Source: COMBO-56-21 sp041494275
GTDB lineage: Archaea > Thermoplasmatota > Thermoplasmata > UBA10834
Assembly: GCA_041494275.1 (NCBI GenBank)
Contig: JBGQAM010000024.1
Coordinates: forward strand, 1 to 23,940
Direction of reading: 5' to 3'
DNA length: 23,940 bases
Made by a program: the position numbers and the translations under genes. The notes beneath the pieces are model-generated. The model was not told where the DNA came from. It made no database searches and saw nothing but the letters and a program-made list of their open reading frames with translations. Below, piece after piece: positions 8,288 through 16,397 of the stretch. Every line of letters starts with the position of its first letter. Within the stretch, counting starts at the first letter, position 1.

Positions 8288-9636
8288 CTAGACCCGCCAA
8301 TCTTGGCGCTCGATATGCGCAATGCCGGAGTCCGTACCCCGAACGCGTCTCGCGGTTCCTTACCAATCATGTCAATACGTCCCAGCAGGTCGAGCAGGCC
8401 TATCCCCATGGTCGACTGGCGAATGGACGGCCCGAGCTCCCCGTGCTCAATCGTGTAGCTTTCCATCATCAGGCCTGAGAACTCTCCCGAGGCCAAGTTG
8501 GGATAGTCATATGTGAGCCTCAGGTAGACGCCTTTCCGCGTTTCTCCAATCATCTCTGCGAATGACGAATCGCCCTTCTTGACGACCAGGTTGGAGCTCG
8601 ATATCGACGGAGGCCTTCTGTAACTCCAGATCGCCCCTCCGCGAGAGGAGCTGCCGGTACTCGGTACCGAATCCTTCCCTGCGGTGTAGCTATCGTACAG
8701 GTATGATTTCAGGACTCCCTTTTCGATTATCGGCGTGAGCCTCGAAGGCGTACCCTCTCCGTCGAATGAGTAGCTGCCAGTCGCCCACTCGATCCGGGGA
8801 TCATCGTGAATTGTGAAAGATCGCGGTGCCAGCCTCGAGCCCAGTTTGCCAGCAAGGTAGCTCCTCTTGCGCTGAATACTCTCAGCGTTCACGCCGCTCC
8901 CGATGGCCGTCGACAATATGAAACCGGCGGCCAGCGGATCGACGACGACAGGATAGTCGCCGGTCCGGATCTTGGTTTGACGAAGACCAAGTATCGCGTG
9001 TTCCATTGAGTTCCGGCCGACCTTCGCGATCATCGACTTCTCGAGCTTGCGGCTTGACCCAGCGTCAAAGCCAGAGAACATTGCAGCGCCCGACCTCGCT
9101 ACCGACTCGGCACCCATCTCGCAGAAGGACATTCTCTGCGAGGAGCTGAACCCGTTGCTGTTGGCGAGCGCCAGCCCGGTCTCGCCCACGCTCACATTCG
9201 CATTGACGGACGTAATCCTCTTGTCATCTCCCGCAATGTCCGAAAGCTCGATGGCCATCGTGACGATGTCCGCTGGCTGGAGCCCCGAAATCCGCTTGTC
9301 GAACAGTCCGCCAACCCTGGTCGGGCGGGCTGACCCCGGAAGATCCTTGAATTCTGGGTCAGGAGTCCCGGACTTCGAAAGAGAGACCGCCAGTTCCGCA
9401 GCGGTCTTAATCGCGCGGGGGTCGTGACCCGTGCATGACGAGAAACCTGAACATCCGTTCTTGAACGCTCTGATGGCCACACCAGGGTCGAGAACGCTGC
9501 TGGCCTGCTTCATAGATCCTTTCTCTATCTCAGCTGATGAGTAGCGCGACTCGGTGACGAGGACATCACAGCAGGATGCCCCGAGCTTCACCGCATGTTT
9601 CACAGTTCGTTCCGCAAGCTGGATCATGTCTACCAT
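8284..9636 (-). CDS. tldE: TldE/PmbA-like subunit of TldD-TldE peptidase
   Basis: A 450-residue member of the TldD/PmbA (U62) family. It has the family fold features, such as CGIRAF-like 'GVAIRAFKNG' near the N-terminus and a Gly-rich C-terminal half, but no HExxxH zinc motif. That marks it as the non-catalytic TldE partner. With TldD it forms a heteromeric peptidase that in bacteria trims precursor or unfolded peptides. I chose the ATG at 9636 because TTGAGGGTGA (9650-9641) lies just upstream. The in-frame start at 9672 would overlap tldD and add 12 residues not typical of the family. tldD ends only 10 bp upstream, so the pair is almost surely one transcript. Its archaeal substrate is unknown. 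Confidence 0.9.
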   Translation of the reverse strand: MVDMIQLAERTVKHAVKLGASCCDVLVTESRYSSAEIEKGSMKQASSVLDPGVAIRAFKNGCSGFSSCTGHDPRAIKTAAELAVSLSKSGTPDPEFKDLPGSARPTRVGGLFDKRISGLQPADIVTMAIELSDIAGDDKRITSVNANVSVGETGLALANSNGFSSSQRMSFCEMGAESVARSGAAMFSGFDAGSSRKLEKSMIAKVGRNSMEHAILGLRQTKIRTGDYPVVVDPLAAGFILSTAIGSGVNAESIQRKRSYLAGKLGSRLAPRSFTIHDDPRIEWATGSYSFDGEGTPSRLTPIIEKGVLKSYLYDSYTAGKDSVPSTGSSSRGGAIWSYRRPPSISSSNLVVKKGDSSFAEMIGETRKGVYLRLTYDYPNLASGEFSGLMMESYTIEHGELGPSIRQSTMGIGLLDLLGRIDMIGKEPRDAFGVRTPALRISSAKIGGSS

Positions 9637-9640
9637 GGAA

Positions 9641-9650
9641 TCACCCTCAA
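9641..9650 (-). promoter_or_regulatory. Ribosome binding site that fixes the tldE start
   Basis: Read on the - strand, TTGAGGGTGA closely matches the complement of the archaeal 16S rRNA 3' end and sits 4 nt from the ATG at 9636. It overlaps the stop codon of tldD, which suggests coupled translation. Confidence 0.7.
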
Positions 9651-11041
9651 GCGAGGCCTCCAACGACCACATCGGCCACGCATATGTGTGGACCGCCGTC
9701 AGACACCCTTACGGACTGCCCATTCTTGCCGCAATAGCCAGGCTCGCCCAGGGAGAAGTCCTTGCCTATGCCCTGGACATTGTTCAAGACCTCGAGGATC
9801 ACGCCTGAGAGAGAAGCATCTCTGTACCTCTGTCCGACCTCTCCGTTCTTGATATCATAAGCCTCATCGCACTTGAACATGAACTGCCCTTTAGCGGGTT
9901 CGACATACCCGTATTGACTGCCCTGAATCAGAAGACCATGCTTCAGCTCCTCGATGAGTTCATCCTTCCCCCAATCGCCTGGCCCGATGTAGGTGTTGCT
10001 CATTCTTATGATCGGGGGGCTGTCGTATCCCTGGGACCTGGAAGATCCATTGGGCTTCACGCCCATGCGACCGCTTGACTCGAGGTTGTGCAGGAACTCC
10101 TTCAGGATGCCGCGCTCTATCAGGACGTGCTTCTTCGCTTTCACGCCTTCCCAGTCCAATGAAAAGTATCCGAACGTACTCTTTATCGTGGGATCGTCCA
10201 CGAGGGTGATGCCCTCGTCTGCGACCTTCTTCCCCAGGCGTCCTTCAAGAACTGACGCGCCTGCGAGTATTGCGTCCGCTTCACATGCATGCCCGAACGC
10301 CTCATGAGCCATCGTACCAGTCATCTTGCTGTCCAGTATGCACGTGAATTTGCCTGCTGGAACGGGCTTGGAATCGAGGAGCCGTAGTGCCTGAGCCGCT
10401 GCCTCTTCTCCCAATCGAACAGCGCCCCCACTACTCATCAATTCGTAGCCGCCCACGCTTCCAACGGAAGCGTGCCCTCTCTGGAGAACGCCGTCGGATT
10501 TCGCATATGCGGAGCAAGCGCCAAGAACCCATCTCTCTTTGGTCCTGGCCAGCGTACCGAATGAGTTTGCCACTATCCGATCCACCTCCAGGTCGTCATA
10601 GCGGGAATTCGTGCTCGTGATCCTTGAATCGAGCGTACGCATGGACTTGTCCTGATGTAGCGCGAATACCAGTTTGTCTTCGATTGGCACGTCGGTCGGT
10701 TTCCGCTTGCACCTGTATTCCTCTGATTTCCTGACAGCGGGTGCGCCGATGATCTTGAAGGAATGCTTCGCCCTTGCCTTGGCGACTTTCGCCATCCTCA
10801 CTGCCGAAGAAGCCGCTGCCTTCATAGATGCGGCTGTCGTCGAGTTCGTGGATGAGAATCCCCAAGCCCCTCCGGCGAAGGCCCTGATTCCGCAGCCGGA
10901 TTCCTGCTGCGCGGTCAGTGTCTTCGTCTTGCCATCCATTATCACGATGTTCGTGCCAGTGGATGCCTCAAGCCTGAGGTCAGCGAATTCCGCACCCAGC
11001 CTGAGCATGTAGTCGATCGTCGTTTCAGCGAGATTCTCCAA
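9647..11041 (-). CDS. tldD: TldD-like zinc metallopeptidase, catalytic subunit
   Basis: A 464-residue TldD family protein. The zinc motif HEAFGH (residues 246-251, with Glu254 three residues on) is of the HExxxH type used by TldD, and a C-terminal Gly/Ser-rich region includes SRSQGYDSPPIIRMSNTYI. The N-terminus, ENLAETTIDYMLRLGAEFADLR, is the usual family beginning. I chose the TTG at 11041 because GGAGGT lies 6 nt upstream. A GTG at 11080 is also in frame and would add 13 residues, but it places that ribosome site inside the coding region. The gene sits between hutH (57 bp upstream) and tldE (10 bp downstream). No promoter is evident in the hutH-tldD gap. Confidence 0.93.
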   Translation of the reverse strand: MENLAETTIDYMLRLGAEFADLRLEASTGTNIVIMDGKTKTLTAQQESGCGIRAFAGGAWGFSSTNSTTAASMKAAASSAVRMAKVAKARAKHSFKIIGAPAVRKSEEYRCKRKPTDVPIEDKLVFALHQDKSMRTLDSRITSTNSRYDDLEVDRIVANSFGTLARTKERWVLGACSAYAKSDGVLQRGHASVGSVGGYELMSSGGAVRLGEEAAAQALRLLDSKPVPAGKFTCILDSKMTGTMAHEAFGHACEADAILAGASVLEGRLGKKVADEGITLVDDPTIKSTFGYFSLDWEGVKAKKHVLIERGILKEFLHNLESSGRMGVKPNGSSRSQGYDSPPIIRMSNTYIGPGDWGKDELIEELKHGLLIQGSQYGYVEPAKGQFMFKCDEAYDIKNGEVGQRYRDASLSGVILEVLNNVQGIGKDFSLGEPGYCGKNGQSVRVSDGGPHICVADVVVGGLA

Positions 11042-11045
11042 CGAG

Positions 11046-11053
11046 ATACCTCC
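11046..11053 (-). promoter_or_regulatory. Ribosome binding site supporting a TTG start for tldD
   Basis: On the - strand, GGAGGTAT at 11053-11046 leaves 6 nt to TTG at 11041-11039 after the core GGAGGT. It is one of the strongest Shine-Dalgarno matches in the window and argues against the upstream GTG at 11080. Confidence 0.7.
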
Positions 11054-11098
11054 GGACTTCTCCCCTAAGTACGACACCACAATTCAAGCTATTCCCTG

Positions 11099-12646
11099 TC
11101 AGGTCCGCTGGAAATCGCATGCGCTCTCCGCGGCACTGACGAATATTCCCGTGGATATCATCTGAGCTACCTTCTCGATCTCACCGGCGAGGGATCTGTC
11201 CTCCTCCAGCGGCGGGACCTCCTTTCGAAGGACGGTCTTGACTTTCTCGACCGCAGGGCTAGAGCTAAGGTGGATGAAATCGAGGCCTTGGGCAGCCGCG
11301 ATAAACTCGATGGCGATGACCCGCCTGGAATTCTCGACGATTTGCCGCGCTTTCCAGGCAGCGATCGTGCCCATGCTGTTGTGATCCTCCTGGTTTGCGC
11401 TTGTGGGAATAGAATCGGCCGAAGCCGGGTGCACCAGGACCTTGTTCTCGGAGACGAGGGATGCCGCGACATATTGGGGGACCATGAGCCCTGAACAGAC
11501 CCCGCCATGCCTGGTCAAGAACGGAGGCAGTCCGCTCAGCTTTTCATCCACCATGCGCGCGGTCCGCCTCTCCGAGAAGCTCCCCAGCTCGTGAACCGCC
11601 AGACCCAAGAAGTCCATGGACAGCGCTACTGGCTGTCCGTGGAAGTTGCCCCCGGAAACTACAATTCGGTCCTCGGGGAAGAATAGGGGATTGTCGGTCG
11701 CGGAGTTCATCTCGACCTCCAGAACGTCCTCCGCATACCAGATTGCTTCCAAGCTAGCGCCGATGACTTGCGGGATACATCTGAGCGAATAGGCGTCCTG
11801 GACCTTGGGACAGTCATGGTGCGAGACCATTATCTCGCTCCCTTTCAGCAGGGAAAGCATGTTCCGAGATACGCGCAACTGACCCTTGTGGGGTCTCACC
11901 TGCGAGATCCTCATGTCGAATGCCGATGAAGTGCCCTTCAACGCCTCCACGGACATCGCCGCGGCCAGCTGAGCGTTGTCCGCTAGGACGGCAGCGTCCT
12001 TCGCGGCAAGGACCCCGACAGCTCCCATCGCCTGCGTTCCGTTGATCAACGAGATCGCTTCTTTTGGCTCCAAGGACAATGGAGAGAGCTTCTTCCGTCT
12101 AAGTGCGCGGACTCCAGGCTCATATCCATGACCAGCCTCCGCTTCCCCCTCTCCTATCATCGCAAGGCCAAGATGCGCTAGCATGACGAGATCGCCGCTT
12201 GCGCCGACGGATCCTTGATGAGGAACGCTCGGATGGACCTTCTTGTTGAGCATGTTGACCAGCATGTCCACTACGTCCGGCCTCACGCCCGAGTAGCCTT
12301 TGGCAAGAGCGTTCGCCCTCAGGAGCATCATCGCTCTGACAATCTCAGTCGGATATAGGTCGCCGACTCCACATGCGTGGCTTCGGAGAAGATTGACCTG
12401 AAGGTTCTTGAGCTCCTCGCGCGGGATCTTCACATCGACGAGCTCCCCGACCCCTGTGTTGACGGCATAGATCGTGCGTCCGTCCTCCACAAGCTTCTCG
12501 AGCGCTCTGCGAGAGGTCAGCATTCGGTCTTTAGCGCCTATGGTCAAATCGACTCTGACCATCTCTCGCGCCACGCGGGTGACCTGTTCGATGGTTAGGC
12601 TGTTGCCGTCGATCCCAACATGTCCTGTGGGCTTTCCGTCTGTCAT
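11099..12646 (-). CDS. hutH: Histidine ammonia-lyase
   Basis: A 515-residue MIO-dependent ammonia-lyase that turns L-histidine into trans-urocanate and ammonia, the first step of histidine breakdown. The Ala-Ser-Gly that forms the MIO cofactor is at residues 149-151 in GSVGASGDLVMLAHLG. Also present are the active-site Tyr60 in YAVNTGVG, His90 in RSHACGVG, SLINGTQAM, NSATDNPLF, SGGNFHGQP and SANQEDHNSMG. All are hallmarks of HutH and not of the phenylalanine enzymes. The start at 12646 (ATG) has GGCGGT nearby; a GTG at 12670 is in frame and possible. The gene follows the DUF35 gene after 66 bp and precedes tldD. hutU and hutI are not in the window, but ftcD and fchA are on the other strand. 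Confidence 0.95.
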   Translation of the reverse strand: MTDGKPTGHVGIDGNSLTIEQVTRVAREMVRVDLTIGAKDRMLTSRRALEKLVEDGRTIYAVNTGVGELVDVKIPREELKNLQVNLLRSHACGVGDLYPTEIVRAMMLLRANALAKGYSGVRPDVVDMLVNMLNKKVHPSVPHQGSVGASGDLVMLAHLGLAMIGEGEAEAGHGYEPGVRALRRKKLSPLSLEPKEAISLINGTQAMGAVGVLAAKDAAVLADNAQLAAAMSVEALKGTSSAFDMRISQVRPHKGQLRVSRNMLSLLKGSEIMVSHHDCPKVQDAYSLRCIPQVIGASLEAIWYAEDVLEVEMNSATDNPLFFPEDRIVVSGGNFHGQPVALSMDFLGLAVHELGSFSERRTARMVDEKLSGLPPFLTRHGGVCSGLMVPQYVAASLVSENKVLVHPASADSIPTSANQEDHNSMGTIAAWKARQIVENSRRVIAIEFIAAAQGLDFIHLSSSPAVEKVKTVLRKEVPPLEEDRSLAGEIEKVAQMISTGIFVSAAESACDFQRT

Positions 12647-12712
12647 GGCATGACCGCCATCATCCAACACGCGTATGATACTAGCGATATCTCAAACTAG
12701 TGGAGCAATGCC

Positions 12713-13129
12713 TCATGGGGCCTTCTCTTTGACTGGGACGAACTTGTACCCGTAGTGTATGACGCCGGAAGGTCCCTCATCGCTGAGCTTCCTCAATGTC
12801 ACCCGGACGGGAGTGCCGATCTTGAGGTCACACGCCTCGCAGTCGATCACCTGGCCGGTCACCCTGACGCCCTCCTCCATCTCGACCATGGCCACGACGT
12901 AAGGCTTTTGCATCGAGAGTTCCTCAAGCCCTTCCTGAACCTCCGTGAGCGAGAATATCTTGCCCTCGCCCTTGAGCTTGATCCTCTCTATCTTGCCGAC
13001 GCTCTTCCTGTGGCAGACTGGGCATATTGCTCTCGGGGGGAAGAAGTGACGACCGCAACTGTTGCATTTTATGCCGACCAGATTGTACCTGCTCGGGTTC
13101 TCCCTCCAGAATCTCGGTGCAGTTGCCAT
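12713..13129 (-). CDS. DUF35 Zn-ribbon/OB-fold protein of the thiolase-HMG-CoA synthase complex
   Basis: A 138-residue protein with an N-terminal helix (MATAPRFWRENPSRYNL), a rubredoxin-like zinc ribbon with Cys22, Cys25, Cys36 and Cys39 (CNSCG and CPVC), and a C-terminal OB-fold. In methanogens the equivalent protein holds thiolase and HMG-CoA synthase together so that acetoacetyl-CoA passes between them; that role is known for the family and inferred here from the gene order. I chose ATG at 13129, which is 1 bp after the thiolase stop and follows GAGGGG. A longer frame starting at 13183 would lie within the thiolase gene and lacks family-like sequence. Confidence 0.9.
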   Translation of the reverse strand: MATAPRFWRENPSRYNLVGIKCNSCGRHFFPPRAICPVCHRKSVGKIERIKLKGEGKIFSLTEVQEGLEELSMQKPYVVAMVEMEEGVRVTGQVIDCEACDLKIGTPVRVTLRKLSDEGPSGVIHYGYKFVPVKEKAP

Positions 13130-13130
13130 C

Positions 13131-14297
13131 TCAACCCCTCCTGAACAGGTGAACGACGACCGTCGCACCGGTTCCACCGACATTATGAGTGAGCCCGACA
13201 GTGGCGTCTTTGACCTGTCTCTTGTCCGCCTTTCCCCTCAGCTGAGCGACTATCTCGACTGCTTGGGCCAGACCGGTCGCCCCGATCGGGTCCCCTCGGG
13301 CCTTGAGGCCTCCGGATGAGTTCACCGCGACCTCGCCGGTCAAAGAGGTCAGGCCAGCCTCCGTGGCCCTGCCGCCCTCGCCCTTCTTGAAGAATCCGAG
13401 GTCTTCGATGGCCAGGATCTCGCTTATTGTGAAGTTGTCGTGCACCTCAGCGACATCAACATCCTTCTGAGTCAGGTTCGCCATCTCGAACGCTCGCTTG
13501 GCGGCGACCTTCGTCGCCTCCATCGTGCATATGTCCTTTCGGTCATGCAAGGATAGGGAGTCGCTTGCCTGGCCGGTGCCGATTATCTCTATCGGAATCT
13601 CTGTGTACTTCTTTGCAGCCTCCAACGGGCACAAGACGACCGCTGCCGCCCCATCCGAGCTCGGGGCACAGTCAAACACTCTGAGCGGTGAGGAGACGAG
13701 CGGAGAAGACATGACCGTCTCTCTGGTGATCTCCCTCTGGAACTGGGCTTTCGGGTTGAGAGATCCATTCTTGTGGTTCTTGACTGCGACATCGGCTAGC
13801 TGTTCTCTCGTAGTCCCGTGCTGATGCATGTGCCTGTGGGCGATCAGAGCGTGCAGAGCTGGGAAGGTCGCTCCCAGGACTGTCTCCCATTCCTGGTCCG
13901 CAGCCGATGATTGAATCATCGCGGACTCAACATCGCTAACGTCGGTCATCTTCTCGGCGCCTCCGACCACCACGATGTCATGAAGGCCGGACGCGACGGC
14001 AAGGAATCCCTGTCTCAGAGCCAAGCCACCGGAGGCGCCCGCGGCCTCGACCCTGGTTGCCGGGACGTGATCTCGCGCAAGGCCCGCATAGTCTGCTATC
14101 AAGGCGCCGATGTGCTCCTGCTCGATGAACCTGCCAGCAGACATGTTGCCCACATACAGTGCATCTATCTTGTCGGCAGTGATGTTCGCATCCGCGACTG
14201 CGGCGAGCCCTGCCTGGATGCCGATGTCCCTGAAAGAGTAGTCCCACAGCTCACCGAACTCCGTGTCGCCAACGCCAATTATCGCCACGCGCCTCAT
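13131..14297 (-). CDS. Archaeal thiolase (acetyl-CoA C-acetyltransferase of the mevalonate cluster)
   Basis: A 388-residue protein of the archaeal/SCP2-type thiolase family, expected to condense two acetyl-CoA to acetoacetyl-CoA for HMG-CoA synthase. It has the family start RRVAIIGVGDTEFGELW, VVVGGAEKMTDV, DCAPSSDGAAAV, the HDNF active-site block and the C-terminal NVGGTGA. At residue 87, where I expect the nucleophilic cysteine (family pattern CASG), this sequence reads glycine: VEAAGASGGLALRQG, codon GGC at 14039-14037. The enzyme may lack normal thiolase chemistry, or the lineage may use a variant. ATG at 14297 has GGGGAG nine bases upstream; a GTG at 14303 overlaps the HMG-CoA synthase stop. 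Flanked by HMG-CoA synthase and DUF35 in tight order. Confidence 0.9.
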   Translation of the reverse strand: MRRVAIIGVGDTEFGELWDYSFRDIGIQAGLAAVADANITADKIDALYVGNMSAGRFIEQEHIGALIADYAGLARDHVPATRVEAAGASGGLALRQGFLAVASGLHDIVVVGGAEKMTDVSDVESAMIQSSAADQEWETVLGATFPALHALIAHRHMHQHGTTREQLADVAVKNHKNGSLNPKAQFQREITRETVMSSPLVSSPLRVFDCAPSSDGAAAVVLCPLEAAKKYTEIPIEIIGTGQASDSLSLHDRKDICTMEATKVAAKRAFEMANLTQKDVDVAEVHDNFTISEILAIEDLGFFKKGEGGRATEAGLTSLTGEVAVNSSGGLKARGDPIGATGLAQAVEIVAQLRGKADKRQVKDATVGLTHNVGGTGATVVVHLFRRG

Positions 14298-14299
14298 CG

Positions 14300-15352
14300 T
14301 CACTCACTCCCCAGGATTATCTTGCCCCTGAACTTCGCATAGATCGCGTAGTCGAGGAACTTTAGGTTCGTGTTGAGCTCCTTGATCGTTGGAGCCTTGT
14401 GTCTCGCATATTTCTCGATCTCGTCAGTGACATGAATGTCGAACGCGTCTGATCCCGCGCCCGAGCCATATGCGACTGCGAAGATCCTGTCCCCCGCCTT
14501 CGCCTCGTCGAGAATCGCCGCGAGTCCTAGCGGAACCGCTCCGGAATACGTGTTGCCAATGAGCGGGGCGAGCAAGCCAGTCTTGATCTGAGGGTCCGTG
14601 AACCCGAGCTGCTTTGCCACCCTCGTTGGGAACTTGCCGTTCGGCTGGTGGAATACTGCGTAGGTGTAGTCCTTTGCCGTGGAGCCTGTCCTTTCCATCA
14701 GGCCTTTGGCGCCGTTCAGGACGTGTTTGAAGTATGCTGGTTCTCCAGTGAATCTGCCGCCGTGACGGGGGTACATCTCACCCTCCCTTCTCCAGAAGTC
14801 GGGGGTATCGGTCGTGTAGGAGTATGTGCGATCTATCGTCGCGATCATCTTCTCCGCGCCGATCAGGAATGCAGCTCCGCCGGCAGATGCTGAGTATTCC
14901 AGAGCGTCGCCGGGCGCGCCCTGCGAGGTGTCGGCCCCTATCGCCACTCCGTACTTCACCATCTCCGATCCGACGAGCCCCATGCACGTCTGGATCCCTG
15001 CAGTCCCCGCCTTGCACGCGAACTCGTAGTCGGCAACAGTGAGATGGGGAGACGCTTCGATGGCCTCGGCGACGATGGTTCCGCTCGGCTTGACCGCGTA
15101 GGGGTGAGACTCCGAGCCGACATACAATGCTCCGATGTCCTGAGGATTCACCTCGCACCGCCTCATCATGTTTCTAGCAGCCTCGACAGCGATCGTGATA
15201 GTGTCCTCATCAGGTGACGGGACCGATTTGCAGTTGATCATGAGTCCTTTGCTCATGGACTTGCCGTCGACTCCCCAGACCTTCCCGATCTCTTCGGGCG
15301 TTATCCTGTAGCGTGGCACATACGCTCCGTAACTCACGATTCCGACTTTCAT
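14300..15352 (-). CDS. Hydroxymethylglutaryl-CoA synthase (archaeal type)
   Basis: A 350-residue HMG-CoA synthase, which condenses acetyl-CoA with acetoacetyl-CoA in the mevalonate pathway for archaeal lipids. The catalytic residues are visible: Glu81 in GSESHPYAVKPSG, Cys113 in EFACKAGTAGIQ and His235 in FHQPNGKFPTRVAKQLGF. Length and N-terminus (MKVGIVSYGAYVPRYRI) match the archaeal short form. I chose ATG at 15352, which follows AGGGGAT; a GTG at 15370 would add six residues that include that site. The thiolase gene begins 2 bp after the stop codon and the HTH regulator ends 21 bp before the start, so these genes are clearly one operon. Confidence 0.95.
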   Translation of the reverse strand: MKVGIVSYGAYVPRYRITPEEIGKVWGVDGKSMSKGLMINCKSVPSPDEDTITIAVEAARNMMRRCEVNPQDIGALYVGSESHPYAVKPSGTIVAEAIEASPHLTVADYEFACKAGTAGIQTCMGLVGSEMVKYGVAIGADTSQGAPGDALEYSASAGGAAFLIGAEKMIATIDRTYSYTTDTPDFWRREGEMYPRHGGRFTGEPAYFKHVLNGAKGLMERTGSTAKDYTYAVFHQPNGKFPTRVAKQLGFTDPQIKTGLLAPLIGNTYSGAVPLGLAAILDEAKAGDRIFAVAYGSGAGSDAFDIHVTDEIEKYARHKAPTIKELNTNLKFLDYAIYAKFRGKIILGSE

Positions 15353-15373
15353 GCAGACATCCCCTAACACTTC

Positions 15374-16057
15374 TCATCCAAGTGATTGAAGGCCCTCAAC
15401 GAGGTCTCCAATTGCCATCTGGGTACGTATGAGTGGGATTCCCTCGAGCTCGGCGAGACGAATCGCGAGTTCGTCGACCTGCTCGGGCTTCTGGTAAACA
15501 ACCATCGCAGGCTTGAGCGGATGGGCTCTGATCGCAATCATGGGGGATCTGCCGAAAGTAACGCCGGTGAAGATTAGCGCTCTCTGGCTGCTCCATCCGT
15601 AGATCTTGAGATAGTCGAAGGAACTCAGCGATGTGATCGCTCTGAGGCTGTCGATCACGGTGTAGCCGTGGATGTGCTTGTCGAGCGATATTGCAGGTGT
15701 CAGGCTCTCGCCTTTGATCTTGTTGACAAGATCCGACGCAAGGATCTCGACGGCGAATTCCTTGATCGAGATGATAGAATCGGTCTTGGCCGCGAGAGAG
15801 TATTGCTTTAGGATCGTTCCACCCGTCTTCTCGTCGATGTCCAGGAACGCATCCACAATCTTCCTGACCGTGACGATGCCGGGTGATTTCCTCCTGCCCG
15901 CCTCGTAATCGCTTATGACTGATGGCGAAACGCCGAGGTGCTTGGAGAGTTCTTGCTGAGAAATATCGAACTGCTCCCTCCACTTCCGAATCGTCTTTCC
16001 CGGCTCTTCAGAAAGGCAGATTTCGCCAGCGATCTTCTCTCTAACCTGGTCCCGCAT
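15374..16057 (-). CDS. XRE-type HTH transcriptional regulator at the head of the mevalonate cluster
   Basis: A 227-residue protein with an N-terminal Cro/CI-type helix-turn-helix (about residues 23-75: IRKWREQFDISQQELSKHLG, then VSPSVISDYEAGRR) and a C-terminal alpha/beta domain of about 130 residues (YTVIDSLRAITSLSSFDYLKIYG, then SPMIAIRAHPLKPAMVVYQ). Regulators of this build are known next to HMG-CoA synthase in other Euryarchaeota, so it probably controls that operon; the ligand is unknown. The start at 16057 is chosen because a TATA box (16079-16090) lies 22-33 bp upstream. The longer frame from 16111 would run through the TATA box and is rejected. There is no ribosome binding site, so the mRNA is probably leaderless. 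Direct repeats flank the promoter, which suggests autoregulation. Confidence 0.88.
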   Translation of the reverse strand: MRDQVREKIAGEICLSEEPGKTIRKWREQFDISQQELSKHLGVSPSVISDYEAGRRKSPGIVTVRKIVDAFLDIDEKTGGTILKQYSLAAKTDSIISIKEFAVEILASDLVNKIKGESLTPAISLDKHIHGYTVIDSLRAITSLSSFDYLKIYGWSSQRALIFTGVTFGRSPMIAIRAHPLKPAMVVYQKPEQVDELAIRLAELEGIPLIRTQMAIGDLVEGLQSLG

Positions 16058-16066
16058 GCGGTTAGG

Positions 16067-16125
16067 AGACGATTGTCGATATTTATATTTGTCGTATCTC
16101 GTTATCGGCAAAAGACGATTGCGTC
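16067..16125 (-). promoter_or_regulatory. TATA promoter with candidate operator repeats, head of the seven-gene cluster
   Basis: On the - strand AAATATAAATAT (16090-16079) is a near-perfect archaeal TATA box, about 25 bp before the ATG at 16057. On the + strand AGACGATTG occurs at 16067-16075 and again at 16113-16121, one copy on each side of the TATA box. The second copy is part of an inverted repeat, AGACG-ATTG-CGTCT (16113-16126). TTGTCGATA and TTGTCGTAT also recur next to the TATA box. The layout fits an operator for the HTH protein that the promoter drives; this is inferred. Confidence 0.6.
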
Positions 16126-16255
16126 TGGCTAGGGCGAAATGAAGGTTTGCGTGTCAAGATTTCGCACGAGCCGTGAGATTATTCTTCTCTCGAAATCGGG
16201 CCGTAATTCAGCTAGCAACGAGTCTGCAAATCCACAGCGAGGGGACGTGCATTAC

Positions 16256-16265
16256 GGATAAATAC
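16256..16265 (+). promoter_or_regulatory. TATA-like element upstream of tRNA-Pro
   Basis: GGATAAATAC lies about 40 bp before the mature tRNA 5' end at 16301, a normal distance for an archaeal tRNA promoter. The remaining bases between 16127 and 16300 show no gene I can support. Confidence 0.45.
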
Positions 16266-16300
16266 AAAGGCCCATCTATCCCCAATCGCCCCGACACCAT

Positions 16301-16377
16301 GGGGTAGTGGTCTAGCTTGGTATGATCCGTGGTTCGGGACCACGTGACCGTCGGTTCAAATCCGGCCTACCCCACCA
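16301..16377 (+). tRNA. tRNA-Pro (anticodon CGG), CCA encoded, no intron
   Basis: A full cloverleaf can be drawn. The acceptor GGGGTAG (16301-16307) pairs with CTACCCC (16367-16373). The D arm TCTAGCTTGGTA is of the proline type. The anticodon stem CGTGG/CCACG encloses the loop TTCGGGA, giving anticodon CGG. The T arm GTCGG-TTCAAAT-CCGGC closes with one G-U pair. The discriminator is A at 16374, followed by encoded CCA (16375-16377). Confidence 0.93.
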
Positions 16378-16397
16378 TCACTGCTTCTAGTCCTCTG

